Shown here piece by piece: positions 19,350 to 28,247 of a stretch of 64,000 bases of DNA. Source of the DNA: Paenimyroides aestuarii. GTDB taxonomy: Bacteria; Bacteroidota; Bacteroidia; Flavobacteriales; Flavobacteriaceae. Location of the stretch: positions 124,001 to 188,000 of the forward strand of contig NZ_CP102382.1 in NCBI RefSeq assembly GCF_024628805.1. Reading direction: 5' to 3'. Numbering within the stretch: position 1 is the stretch's first letter; every line of letters begins with the position of its first letter. The position numbers were made by a program, and so were the translations under genes. Under the pieces are notes generated by a model. That model saw only the letters and a list, made by a program, of their open reading frames with translations, ran no database searches and was not told where the DNA came from.

Positions 19350-20558
19350 TTAATTTTTATAATAATCTCTACCAAAGTTAAAGGTTAATGAAAAACGCAA
19401 TGTGTTTTCTAATGGATTCTGCACTTTACCGGTTGCTAATAAATAAGATACATCGATATTTACGATATTGTATTTGAAACCAGCTCCTAAAGTAGCAAAC
19501 TTACGAGCACCTTTATCTTCGGCTTCGTTAAAGTAACCTAAACGGAAGGCAAATGAATTTTGATACCAATATTCGGCACCTAATGACCATGTAAACTCGC
19601 GCATTTCTTCACCAAAACCACCTGGTGCATCGCCAAACGATTTAAACATTCCCGAAAACCAACCAATGTCACGGTATTCTTGAAAGCGGCTATTTACTTG
19701 CTCTCCAGCGTCGTATTCACCGTTTCCATTAGCATCTATAAAAGTTGGCTGTAAATTAGAAGGCACCATTAATTTTGTTGTTTCTCCGTAAAAAGTAACG
19801 GTATTGTAATTATCTAAAATATAATCGTAACCTACTCCTAAACGCAAGGTAGTGGGAATATTGCTTGAAAAATTCGTATCGCCTGTGTAACTTACTTTTG
19901 GCCCCATGTTTTGAAAATTGAAACCAGCACGCAATCTTCCTTCTGAGTTGCTCATTTGGATACGGTCGCTTTCATAATATCCTGCTACATCTACTGCAAA
20001 AGTATTAGCTGCTGTTTCGCCATCACCGCGCAATCTTAAATTGGAACTGATGTATCTACCAGCAACTGCCATACCAAAATTATCAGAAAATTTTATGGTA
20101 TAAGAAACATCAACAGAAAATTCATTAGGCTTTTCAACACCCTGAAATTCTCCTTGATTATTTGTAAGTGTAATTTCACCTAATGTAAAATAGCGCAAAC
20201 TTGTACCAATAGCACTTCGCTCATTTACACGGTTGTAGTAACTCACTCCCATTAAAGAAATATCACTGGCAATTTTTGACATATAAGGTGTATATGACAA
20301 TGCAAAACCTTGCTGTTTTTCTGCAAAAGCATATTTTGCAGGATTATAAAACTGCGAAAAAGCATCGGCTGACGTTGCAACTCCCATATCCCCTAAAGCA
20401 CCTGAACGCGCATCGGGGGTGATTGTTAAGAAAGATACACCTGTTGTAATTGCCGGATTATATGAAAGTGGTGTACCATCGGGCATTGGTAACTCTTGCT
20501 GTGCAAATGCTGCATTTACTGTAAATAAACTAACAACTGCTATTGAAATTTTTCTCAT
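19350..20558 (-). CDS. porV: type IX secretion system outer-membrane protein PorV (LptO)
   Basis: 402 residues with a signal peptide (MRKISIAVVSLFTVNAAFAQQ). PorV is a FadL-like 14-strand beta-barrel that shuttles T9SS cargo from the translocon to the PorU sortase. Seen here are the N-terminal motif ITPDARSGALGDMGVATSADAFSQFYNPAKYAF, diagnostic of the family, and an aromatic-rich barrel ending in a C-terminal RFSLTFNFGRDY. It follows porU by 57 bases in the same orientation and has its own promoter at 20579-20586. The order cdd-porV-porU-gldJ matches F. johnsoniae. Confidence 0.95.
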   Translation of the reverse strand: MRKISIAVVSLFTVNAAFAQQELPMPDGTPLSYNPAITTGVSFLTITPDARSGALGDMGVATSADAFSQFYNPAKYAFAEKQQGFALSYTPYMSKIASDISLMGVSYYNRVNERSAIGTSLRYFTLGEITLTNNQGEFQGVEKPNEFSVDVSYTIKFSDNFGMAVAGRYISSNLRLRGDGETAANTFAVDVAGYYESDRIQMSNSEGRLRAGFNFQNMGPKVSYTGDTNFSSNIPTTLRLGVGYDYILDNYNTVTFYGETTKLMVPSNLQPTFIDANGNGEYDAGEQVNSRFQEYRDIGWFSGMFKSFGDAPGGFGEEMREFTWSLGAEYWYQNSFAFRLGYFNEAEDKGARKFATLGAGFKYNIVNIDVSYLLATGKVQNPLENTLRFSLTFNFGRDYYKN

Positions 20559-20578
20559 TTATCTTTTATTATATGGAA

Positions 20579-20586
20579 CAAATATA
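20579..20586 (-). promoter_or_regulatory. promoter -7 element of porV
   Basis: Minus strand TATATTTG in the 57-base gap between porU and porV. It implies that porV can be transcribed separately from porU. Confidence 0.5.
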
Positions 20587-20615
20587 AAAATTAGTTTTTA
20601 ATAGTTTTTGATAAA

Positions 20616-23600
20616 CTATAAGATTACCAATTTTTCAATTTTTTCTGCTTGTTCACCAGAAACGGTTGATTTAACTTTTAAACGGTAAATATAAACCCCT
20701 TTACCTATCCGGTCACCGAAATCATCACGGCCATCCCATTTTATATCTTTGGATAAAAATCCTTCAGAAACAATGGTTTGATTAATAGTTTTTACTATTT
20801 TACCAGTAACGGTTAAAATTTGCACTTGTACTTGTAAGGTTTCATTCGGACGATTGTGCTGAAACCAAAACTCGGTATAATCTACAAACGGATTTGGATA
20901 ATTTAACACGCGGTCTAATGTTAATCCTGTTTCTGCTGCCACTACAAAGTCTAACGTTGCAGTTGCTAAATTATTGTACACATCCCATCCTTTAAATGTA
21001 ATGGTGTGCAAACCTTCTTTTAAATTGCTGAACGGATAATTCACAAATCCTTTCATAAAATTGTTTGGTTCGGTTTCATAAAATTCATTCATCACGATGG
21101 GGTTGTTTTCATCACCATCTAAAATAGCTACCATATCATGGCCAATTCCACTGGCTGTATTCATTCCGTTTTCATCTTCTAAGTGTGCTAAAAACAATGG
21201 AGAACTATTAGTGATACCTCCAGAAATAAACGTTTCATCATTCATAAACAGTTTTATCTGAGGTGGTTTATTGTCTTCGGCTGCATTTTCGTTAACACCT
21301 CCAATTTTTATTGTGGTGTTTCCACCGGCATATTCATCTAAAACATTAGATTCTTTTACAGCATAAAAACTGGCTTTGCCCTCACCTACTGCGATTTTAA
21401 TATCTTTTGGAACCACAAATTCTATTTCAAACCCACCGTTTGAAACTGATGCATTTCCTCGAAAAACGGTCTCTCCTAAAGTGGTAAAGGTCATTGGTTG
21501 GCCATTCCCATCGTTCATCAATGTTGTTTTTTCTTGGTTTTTGTCGAACATTTGAACTGCTAAATCGCCATTGAAATTGCCAATTAATTGTCCGCCCTCA
21601 GTAGTCACTTGTCCTTTTAATTTTACTCTATCTAACGCACGAAGGCTGCCTGTAAAATTCTCTATCGGTTCATCGTTTACATGTGTGATGGTAATATTTG
21701 GTTTTGGAATGGCTAATTTTAATGCTGGATCACCCACAAATGAAATCATTGCTTGTTCTCCAACGTTTTTCACAAGATCGTTTTTAGTGTGCATTAAAGC
21801 TTCTGCCATTGTTGCATTGGGCAATATATTATTGTAATTAAAAAGCCAAGCTGAAGTATTCTCGGTAAAGTCGCTTGCACTGCCAATTCCAATTTTTCGG
21901 TTGGTTGCTAGTATTCCAATAGCGCCTGAATTTTCGCGTAGGTACAAATATTCCCCTCCTGATTTTAGCTTTGGATTATCAAAACGAGTAAAATCACAAG
22001 TCATAATTGCAAATAATGGATATTTATCGATATTGTTTAACCTTTCAATATCAGGAATTTCAAAATAACGTTCGGCACCCCATCCTGTTTCAGAACCATG
22101 CCCCAAATAACTCACCATTAAACTGCCGGAATTTACTCCGTTTAAAAAATCTTCTTTAGCTTTTGGATATCTTGGCCCGCCTGCCACCACCTGCTGCTGA
22201 TATGAGTCTGCGATGATTTTCTTTACATTCATAAAAGGCTTATTAGCTACAAGTTCATCGGCCATATTATTTAAGGCCACTTGCAATACGGCATCAAAGC
22301 CGGCGTCTATATCATCTGCCAAGGCTGTGTAAACATTCTTCCAACGCCCTGCATTTTCTTTGCTTAAATATTGTTCTACTTTATTCACCATTGCGTTTGC
22401 CTCTTGAACATTATTAACAGGCATTCTTCCAATAACTACATCTATACCGGTGTAAGTATCGTTATTCATCAACCCTTCCGGGTCATCTAGCAAGGCATAA
22501 AAATCGTCTGTTGCAAAGGTGTGCCAGTCATTAAAGTTTTCGCTTGAATTAGGAGATAGTGTACTGTTCAAATAATGAAAAATAGGTACAATATTCGATG
22601 CTGGGTCGAAATAATCTGTAGAAGCATCACCAAACAAGTTTACATATTTAAGCGTTTGATTTCCTGCAAAATACACATATCTGATAAAATTGCGAATAGC
22701 CACAACATCTTGCTGACCCGACGAAAATTCGTTATAAATGGCATCTAGCGGAACCACTTTTACGTTTAAATTGCTTTGCGTTTTATGAAGATTTGCCAAA
22801 CGGTTGGCTGCTGAAAGCAGGTCGTTATTGGTAATGATTAGATAATCTACGTTTCCGTTGGCAAAAATAGTTCCTTTTAAATTTTGGTTTAAAATTTTTG
22901 CATTGCCCACTTCAATTGGCGTGTAGATGTCGTTTTGATCCACAGCCACAAAATCTTTCAACGCCCCTAAAGGCATTTTTAAATTTATTAATCCTGCTGT
23001 ATTGGTTTTGAATGTAGGGTTATATTGATCGGTCACATCCCACACTTGTGTAATACCTTGCGCATTTGTTATCTGAAAAGAGCCTACACCAACTTGTGAA
23101 ACTGCATCGGGAAAATTAAACTGGAATTGTTTATTGTTTCCAGCCAAGTATTTATAGTAATCAATTGCAACAAAATCGATATATCCCCGAGCCGATGGTA
23201 TGCCGTTATTATTAAAATTTATAGCAAACGTATGTGTTTCCCCGTTTAAATTTAACGTGTTGGAAAAATAGCCTTCATTTGCTTGCGCATTACTAATTTT
23301 TCCATTGATAGCTTGCGAACCTATCTGCTGATTATTTAAGGAGATATTAAAAAATGTTTGATTTTGTGAAATGGCAGCTAAATTGATACCTACAGTTGCT
23401 GGTTTAGAACTATTCATTAAAGGTGTTTGCAAAACTACTTGCTTTGTGAAACTTTGTCCAAAATTTTCACCAAACGTTTTCCGGCTAAGCTGTACAATAT
23501 TTTCAATATTTTTTTCATCGAAAACCCTTTCGAGATAATCGGTATAGTTTACTGTTGAAGCACCGGCTGGTTCCACGTATGTTTGCATACGTTTGCCAAC

Positions 23601-24419
23601 TGTTCCGCCATAGGTTACAAAATAATATGCATCATTGCTGTACAAATTTAAGTGCGTGGCGTTTTGTGCATTCCACCCTTTCGTACCCACTCCATAAAAC
23701 AATGCAAAATCATTATCATTTAAAACGCCGTCTTGTTCACCTTGAAATTGAATCGCAATTTCGGGCACATCAAAATGTTCGTTTTTATTGTTTTCAAGCG
23801 GAAGCATGCCACCACCGTATCCATAAACCTTAATAGTACGAGGATCTACATCGTTCGGAACACCCAATTTATTTAAGAAATGTTTGTCTAAACGATAAAC
23901 TCCTGTTTCATTGACCTTAAATTTAAACCAATTCCCCTGCGCCAAAACAGAATTTTGAACCGTAAAAACAGTATTCTTTAAAGCAGCTGTTTTCGTTCCA
24001 TAAACATCAAATGTAATATTGGTTACTTTACTGTAGCCATTACTTGTTTTAATAATAGGATTAAATGTTACAATAGCCGATTGCACGCCTTTTGTAACAT
24101 AAAACTGTATTTTAGGATCAATGGAACTAGGGATATTTTTCGGATTAATGTCTTTGTATTTAGACAAATCAATAGGTTGCACATTTTCAGAAACCACGCG
24201 TAGCTGATTTCCTTGCACATTATTTATAAAAACCTTTGCCCCAATAATGCGTTCTCCAGAATTATAATTAAAATATTCCTGTTGAAAACTTGGAACAAAG
24301 AAATTTTCTCCGTTACTGATAGTAAAATTTTGTTCAGTCCATTGCAAACGAACATCTTTTGTTTGCGCGTTTAAGGCAAAACTGCCAAGCATCGCAAAAA
24401 CTGGTAATAGTTTTTTCAT
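20616..24419 (-). CDS. porU: type IX secretion system sortase PorU (C25 peptidase family)
   Basis: 1267 residues with a signal peptide (MKKLLPVFAMLGSFALNAQ). PorU is the gingipain-like surface sortase that removes the C-terminal signal of T9SS cargo and attaches it to A-LPS. The C25 catalytic domain occupies roughly residues 500-900: histidine in SLMVSYLGHGSETGWG and the nucleophilic cysteine in FAIMTCDFTRFDNP. The C-terminus (LNYPNPFVDYTEFWFQHN ... GKGVYIYRLKV) is a FlgD/T9SS-type beta domain. It lies between gldJ (divergent) and porV (same direction). Confidence 0.95.
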   Translation of the reverse strand: MKKLLPVFAMLGSFALNAQTKDVRLQWTEQNFTISNGENFFVPSFQQEYFNYNSGERIIGAKVFINNVQGNQLRVVSENVQPIDLSKYKDINPKNIPSSIDPKIQFYVTKGVQSAIVTFNPIIKTSNGYSKVTNITFDVYGTKTAALKNTVFTVQNSVLAQGNWFKFKVNETGVYRLDKHFLNKLGVPNDVDPRTIKVYGYGGGMLPLENNKNEHFDVPEIAIQFQGEQDGVLNDNDFALFYGVGTKGWNAQNATHLNLYSNDAYYFVTYGGTVGKRMQTYVEPAGASTVNYTDYLERVFDEKNIENIVQLSRKTFGENFGQSFTKQVVLQTPLMNSSKPATVGINLAAISQNQTFFNISLNNQQIGSQAINGKISNAQANEGYFSNTLNLNGETHTFAINFNNNGIPSARGYIDFVAIDYYKYLAGNNKQFQFNFPDAVSQVGVGSFQITNAQGITQVWDVTDQYNPTFKTNTAGLINLKMPLGALKDFVAVDQNDIYTPIEVGNAKILNQNLKGTIFANGNVDYLIITNNDLLSAANRLANLHKTQSNLNVKVVPLDAIYNEFSSGQQDVVAIRNFIRYVYFAGNQTLKYVNLFGDASTDYFDPASNIVPIFHYLNSTLSPNSSENFNDWHTFATDDFYALLDDPEGLMNNDTYTGIDVVIGRMPVNNVQEANAMVNKVEQYLSKENAGRWKNVYTALADDIDAGFDAVLQVALNNMADELVANKPFMNVKKIIADSYQQQVVAGGPRYPKAKEDFLNGVNSGSLMVSYLGHGSETGWGAERYFEIPDIERLNNIDKYPLFAIMTCDFTRFDNPKLKSGGEYLYLRENSGAIGILATNRKIGIGSASDFTENTSAWLFNYNNILPNATMAEALMHTKNDLVKNVGEQAMISFVGDPALKLAIPKPNITITHVNDEPIENFTGSLRALDRVKLKGQVTTEGGQLIGNFNGDLAVQMFDKNQEKTTLMNDGNGQPMTFTTLGETVFRGNASVSNGGFEIEFVVPKDIKIAVGEGKASFYAVKESNVLDEYAGGNTTIKIGGVNENAAEDNKPPQIKLFMNDETFISGGITNSSPLFLAHLEDENGMNTASGIGHDMVAILDGDENNPIVMNEFYETEPNNFMKGFVNYPFSNLKEGLHTITFKGWDVYNNLATATLDFVVAAETGLTLDRVLNYPNPFVDYTEFWFQHNRPNETLQVQVQILTVTGKIVKTINQTIVSEGFLSKDIKWDGRDDFGDRIGKGVYIYRLKVKSTVSGEQAEKIEKLVIL

Positions 24420-24609
24420 TTTTATAGAAAAATAGTATCTATTAATAATTTGATAAAAATAATTAAAATAATTACATTGACCATTAAAACGAATAGTAAG
24501 AGACTAATATTTTACATTTTTTAAGTTTTTTTTAAATATTTTTAATTTTGATATTGTTAATCAAAAGCTAATTATTATATTGCAACGAAATTTATTACCT
24601 ACTTTAACA
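24420..24609. promoter_or_regulatory. divergent porU/gldJ promoter region
   Basis: 190 AT-rich bases between the starts of porU and gldJ. TATATTG near 24577-24583 with TTG near 24553 is a plausible, imperfect gldJ promoter. I see no clear operator. Confidence 0.35.
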
Positions 24610-26232
24610 ATGAAGATTAATAAAATTATGACATTACAATTGATAGCTGTAATAGCAGCGTCAATTGGACTAACAAGTTGTGGAAACAGCAATGCAAGTA
24701 TGTCTTCGGCTACAGGCTGGAAGATCAACGACAAAAAAGGTGGTTTCCAATATAACACGTCATACGATGGCACAGAAGTTCCGTATGGAATGGTAGCTAT
24801 TGAAGGGGGTACATTTACAATGGGACGCGTTCAAGACGATGTAATGGGAGAATGGAACAACAGTGCAACACAGCAATATGTGCAATCATTCTTTATGGAT
24901 GAAACTGAGGTTACCAACCTAATGTACACCGAATACTTGGCGTGGACAAAAGCAGTCTATCCACCTTCAGAAGCAAGATACCGTCAAATATACAATGCTG
25001 CTTTGCCAGATACATTAGTATGGCGTAATCAATTAGGTTTTACAGAAACCTTAACCAACACGTATCTGCGCCATCCGGCATACGCAAACTACCCAGTAGT
25101 TGGTGTATCTTGGATTCAGGCAAACGATTTCTCTAAATGGAGAACTGATCGTGTGAATGAATTAAATTTAGAGCGTGCAGGCTATATTGCTAAAAACGCT
25201 AAAACTGATAAAGTATATGGAGAACAATCGTTCTCTACAGACACCTACTTGAGTGCTCCTACAAAAGCATACGCTGGCAACGACAGCATTGTGCTTAGAG
25301 GAGTAAAAAACCGTGCACAACCTGGCCAAAGCGGTGTTTATGCAAAAATGGAATACGGTATTATTTCTGCTGAATTCCGTTTACCAACCGAGGCTGAGTG
25401 GGAATATGCTGCTAGCGTTAGAAAATCGGACCGTGTGTACAATAATCAACAAGGAAGAAACAAATATCCTTGGGGATCAGATGAAACACGTACCAACTCT
25501 CGCAGATCGAAAGGTGATTATTTAGCTAACTTCAAGCAAGGACGCGGTGATTACGGTGGTATCGCAGGTTGGTCAACAGATGCAGGTGAAATTACTACAG
25601 CTGTAAAATCGTTCCCAGCAAATGATTGGGGATTATATGATATGGCAGGAAACGTGGCAGAATGGGTAGCAGACGTTTATCGTCCGGCAATTTCTTCTGA
25701 GGTGAATGACATTAACTATTTCCGTGGAAATGTTTACAACAAAAGTGTGATTGCTCCTGACGGAACAGTACAAGTTGTAAGTACAAATATTGAATACGAC
25801 ACCTTACCAAATGGTAAATTGCACCCACGTGCTTTACCTGGTGAAGTTCAGAAAGAAGCTGTTGGTACAGAAGACACCTTCTTAAGACGCAATTTTCAAG
25901 GTGACAACAGCATTGCTTATAATGATGGTGATAATCTTGCAAGAGTGGGTCAAGCAAAATCGAAAATGTATAACGCACCGCAAAACACCGCAGCTTATGA
26001 CGCTGAGGGGAACTTAACTTACACTTTAGATGATGCAAACAGAACCAGTTTAATTAACAATAATTCACGTGTTATTAAAGGTGGTTCTTGGAAAGACAGA
26101 GCTTATTGGTTGGATCCTGCAACACGCAGATTCATAGATCAATACTCTGCATCAGACTTTGTTGGATTTAGAAACGCAATGACTAAAGTAGGTGTTACTA
26201 AATCAAGCGGAAAGAAAAAAGCAAGAGGTTAA
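24610..26232 (+). CDS. gldJ: gliding motility lipoprotein GldJ
   Basis: Start taken at the ATG at 24610, which gives a lipoprotein signal MKINKIMTLQLIAVIAASIGLTSC; the TTG at 24580 would spoil it. 540 residues. GldJ has a formylglycine-generating-enzyme (SUMF1)-like fold without the enzyme activity and is needed for gliding and stability of GldK/T9SS. The sequence carries MVAIEGGTFTMGRVQDDVM, DETEVTNLMYTEYL, FRLPTEAEWEYAA, NVAEWVADVYRP and GGSWKDRAYWL, in the expected order and closely resembling F. johnsoniae GldJ. It is divergent from porU and closed by a strong terminator. Confidence 0.95.
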   Translation: MKINKIMTLQLIAVIAASIGLTSCGNSNASMSSATGWKINDKKGGFQYNTSYDGTEVPYGMVAIEGGTFTMGRVQDDVMGEWNNSATQQYVQSFFMDETEVTNLMYTEYLAWTKAVYPPSEARYRQIYNAALPDTLVWRNQLGFTETLTNTYLRHPAYANYPVVGVSWIQANDFSKWRTDRVNELNLERAGYIAKNAKTDKVYGEQSFSTDTYLSAPTKAYAGNDSIVLRGVKNRAQPGQSGVYAKMEYGIISAEFRLPTEAEWEYAASVRKSDRVYNNQQGRNKYPWGSDETRTNSRRSKGDYLANFKQGRGDYGGIAGWSTDAGEITTAVKSFPANDWGLYDMAGNVAEWVADVYRPAISSEVNDINYFRGNVYNKSVIAPDGTVQVVSTNIEYDTLPNGKLHPRALPGEVQKEAVGTEDTFLRRNFQGDNSIAYNDGDNLARVGQAKSKMYNAPQNTAAYDAEGNLTYTLDDANRTSLINNNSRVIKGGSWKDRAYWLDPATRRFIDQYSASDFVGFRNAMTKVGVTKSSGKKKARG

Positions 26233-26262
26233 TCCTTATTCTTCATTTATAAAAGGTCTTAA

Positions 26263-26305
26263 AATAATACTCCGGTAAATTAATTTATCGGAGTATTATT
26301 TTTTT
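26263..26305 (+). terminator. terminator of gldJ
   Basis: AATAATACTCCG and CGGAGTATTATT form a perfect long stem followed by a T-run. It overlaps the stop region of the convergent minus-strand gene and may serve both. Confidence 0.85.
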
Positions 26306-26960
26306 AAGCTACCCTAGGATTTTTAGCTGCTTTAATTTCTTTTAAATCATAATTTGCAAATTTTGCTAAGTAGGTTCGGATGTTTGTTCCATACCCATCC
26401 ACGAAAGTCACTGAGCCATTTGATCGTAAAAAATCTTGCACAGCACCTGCTCCTCCTAAATGGGCGGCAGCGAGCATGCCTGATTCGCTGATCGATATTC
26501 CTGCGATGGTTTTACCAGCATACTTTTTAATTTCTCTACGCAATATCCATTTGTTTTTTTGGATATAAGCAACAAACGCTTTTTCTTGCAGTACCGGATT
26601 ATTTAAAAAATCATCGGTATTTTTTATGCCTATAAATTTCAAGGTTCCTTTACCAAATTGATATTTTCCCATATATCCATACGAATTAACTGATCGGTAA
26701 TTTAGATTTGATTCCTGCAAAGCTATAGCTTCTTTAAAATCTATAAATGAACCAGTAGTTTTTATTGAGAACGGTTCTTTCTTTTCGATTTGTTTTTTGT
26801 TTTTTAAGATTTCCTTTTCAGTGCATACACTATACGCCAATGGGGTGGTTACTTTGTAATAATTGCTCACTGTTGCTGGCGATTCAACACCTTTAAAAGC
26901 CATTGTTATGAGAGCAACTGCAAGAGCAATTAAAATAAAATAAGAACATTTTTTTATCAT
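26304..26960 (-). CDS. lysozyme-like (lytic transglycosylase fold) exported protein
   Basis: 218 residues. An N-terminal hydrophobic helix (YFILIALAVALITMAF) acts as signal or anchor. Residues about 70-200 resemble a lysozyme-like domain: FKEAIALQESNLNYRSVNSYGYMGKYQFGKGTLKFIG has a glutamate in ALQESN positioned like the catalytic residue, the GYMGKYQFG turn is typical of transglycosylases, and ESGMLAAAHLGGAGAVQDFL follows. It probably cleaves or binds peptidoglycan in the periplasm. It is convergent with gldJ and its promoter is visible at 27006. Confidence 0.7.
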   Translation of the reverse strand: MIKKCSYFILIALAVALITMAFKGVESPATVSNYYKVTTPLAYSVCTEKEILKNKKQIEKKEPFSIKTTGSFIDFKEAIALQESNLNYRSVNSYGYMGKYQFGKGTLKFIGIKNTDDFLNNPVLQEKAFVAYIQKNKWILRREIKKYAGKTIAGISISESGMLAAAHLGGAGAVQDFLRSNGSVTFVDGYGTNIRTYLAKFANYDLKEIKAAKNPRVA

Positions 26961-27005
26961 TCTAAATCATTTCTCAAATACTGTCACTATTTGAATTTCA
27001 ATGTG

Positions 27006-27013
27006 CAAAGATA
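27006..27013 (-). promoter_or_regulatory. promoter -7 element of the lysozyme-like gene
   Basis: Minus strand TATCTTTG, 46 bases before the ATG at 26960. Confidence 0.45.
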
Positions 27014-27073
27014 CGATTAATATTTAAAATACTGATTTTCAAGATTTTTGTAAGATTTCATTAACAGTTATAA

Positions 27074-27104
27074 CTAAAAAAAGGCCCACAAAAATGTGAG
27101 CCTT
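27074..27104 (-). terminator. terminator of the hmuY transcript
   Basis: Minus strand AAGGCTCACA and TGTGGGCCTT form a hairpin followed by seven T residues. Confidence 0.85.
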
Positions 27105-27132
27105 AAATATTCTACTAATTCAATTTCAAATA

Positions 27133-28233
27133 TTATTTAAGTAATTCGTATTCAAAAACAGGGTTACCTCTTTCACCTGCATCGTTAGTCATTGCAATAA
27201 ATTTAACTTTAAATACATTTCCATCTACATCTTTAATAATATAGAAACGATCGTCTTTAATACTTGGTGCTGAAGATGGTCCGCCACCATTTCTCCATGT
27301 ATCTCCAATAATTCTTTGATCTGTTGCAGATGTACTAAACTTACCTTCTTCAACATTAGCTTTTGTAAAAGCTGTAAATTCAGATGCTAATGTTGCTGCT
27401 GTAGATTGTACCATATAAACTTTTGTACCACCATGTACATTAGTTGTAATGAAATCGGCAAAATAATAAGTAATTTGATCTTGACCATAAGGAAAATAGT
27501 TAGTAAAACCAGTGAACGACAAATCCCATTGCTTTTTAGCTGGTTGCGCTGCTACTTCCTGACCAGAAGTTAAATTTAAAAAGGTAAAATTAAAATCTGC
27601 TTTTTTAGAAACTTTAACTGTTTTGTGCGTAGTATCTGCTAAATTAGCATAATCAACTACGTAGTCATTACCATCTCTTGTAATTCTAACTTTTTTCCAA
27701 CCACGAGCAGCACCGTCTAACGCTACAGATCCCGGGCTTGGTGCTGTTGTACCAACTTCAAACCCCATATTTACTAAATACACATAGTTATCAGCAGCTG
27801 TTGCAGAAATCTCTGCAATTGCAGTACCGTTTCCACCACCATTTCCTGTTAAAATACCCGTTGGATTATCTACATATCCCCAACTAGCCAGTGTACTGTA
27901 TCCTACCGCTACTGCATCATCTTGTGTTTGAACAGCATCGATATTTGTAGTTTCTAATTTTTTAACAGCCATTTTAACCGATCCGTTAATAATAACTCTA
28001 AAGTCAGATCCTGTAGAAAAACCTAAATCCCAAGTATCACGCTTAACACCTGTCTGTGTATTTGTACTTAAATCTACATAAACTTGGTTTGGTTGGTTTG
28101 GTCCACCTACTTTTGCAGCAACTGTACCGCCTTCTACTGGTTTTACAACAACTGGTTCTGATGTATTGTTATCATCTGAACAAGATGCAAAAACAAAAGA
28201 AGCTAATGCTAAAATGAAAATTGATTTTTTCAT
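27133..28233 (-). CDS. hmuY: HmuY-family heme-binding lipoprotein
   Basis: 366 residues. Signal ending in a lipobox (ALASFVFASCSDDN) makes it a lipid-anchored surface or periplasmic protein. HmuY proteins capture heme and hand it to a TonB-dependent receptor. The sequence contains the family features TWDLGFSTGSDFRVIINGS near residue 70 and KKQWDLSFTGFTNYFPYG with a FADFITTNVHGGTKVY segment. Heme ligands cannot be assigned by eye. It lies 14 bases after the receptor gene in one operon, opposite a heme ABC transporter operon, which supports the role. Confidence 0.88.
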   Translation of the reverse strand: MKKSIFILALASFVFASCSDDNNTSEPVVVKPVEGGTVAAKVGGPNQPNQVYVDLSTNTQTGVKRDTWDLGFSTGSDFRVIINGSVKMAVKKLETTNIDAVQTQDDAVAVGYSTLASWGYVDNPTGILTGNGGGNGTAIAEISATAADNYVYLVNMGFEVGTTAPSPGSVALDGAARGWKKVRITRDGNDYVVDYANLADTTHKTVKVSKKADFNFTFLNLTSGQEVAAQPAKKQWDLSFTGFTNYFPYGQDQITYYFADFITTNVHGGTKVYMVQSTAATLASEFTAFTKANVEEGKFSTSATDQRIIGDTWRNGGGPSSAPSIKDDRFYIIKDVDGNVFKVKFIAMTNDAGERGNPVFEYELLK

Positions 28234-28247
28234 GTCTAAAAAATATA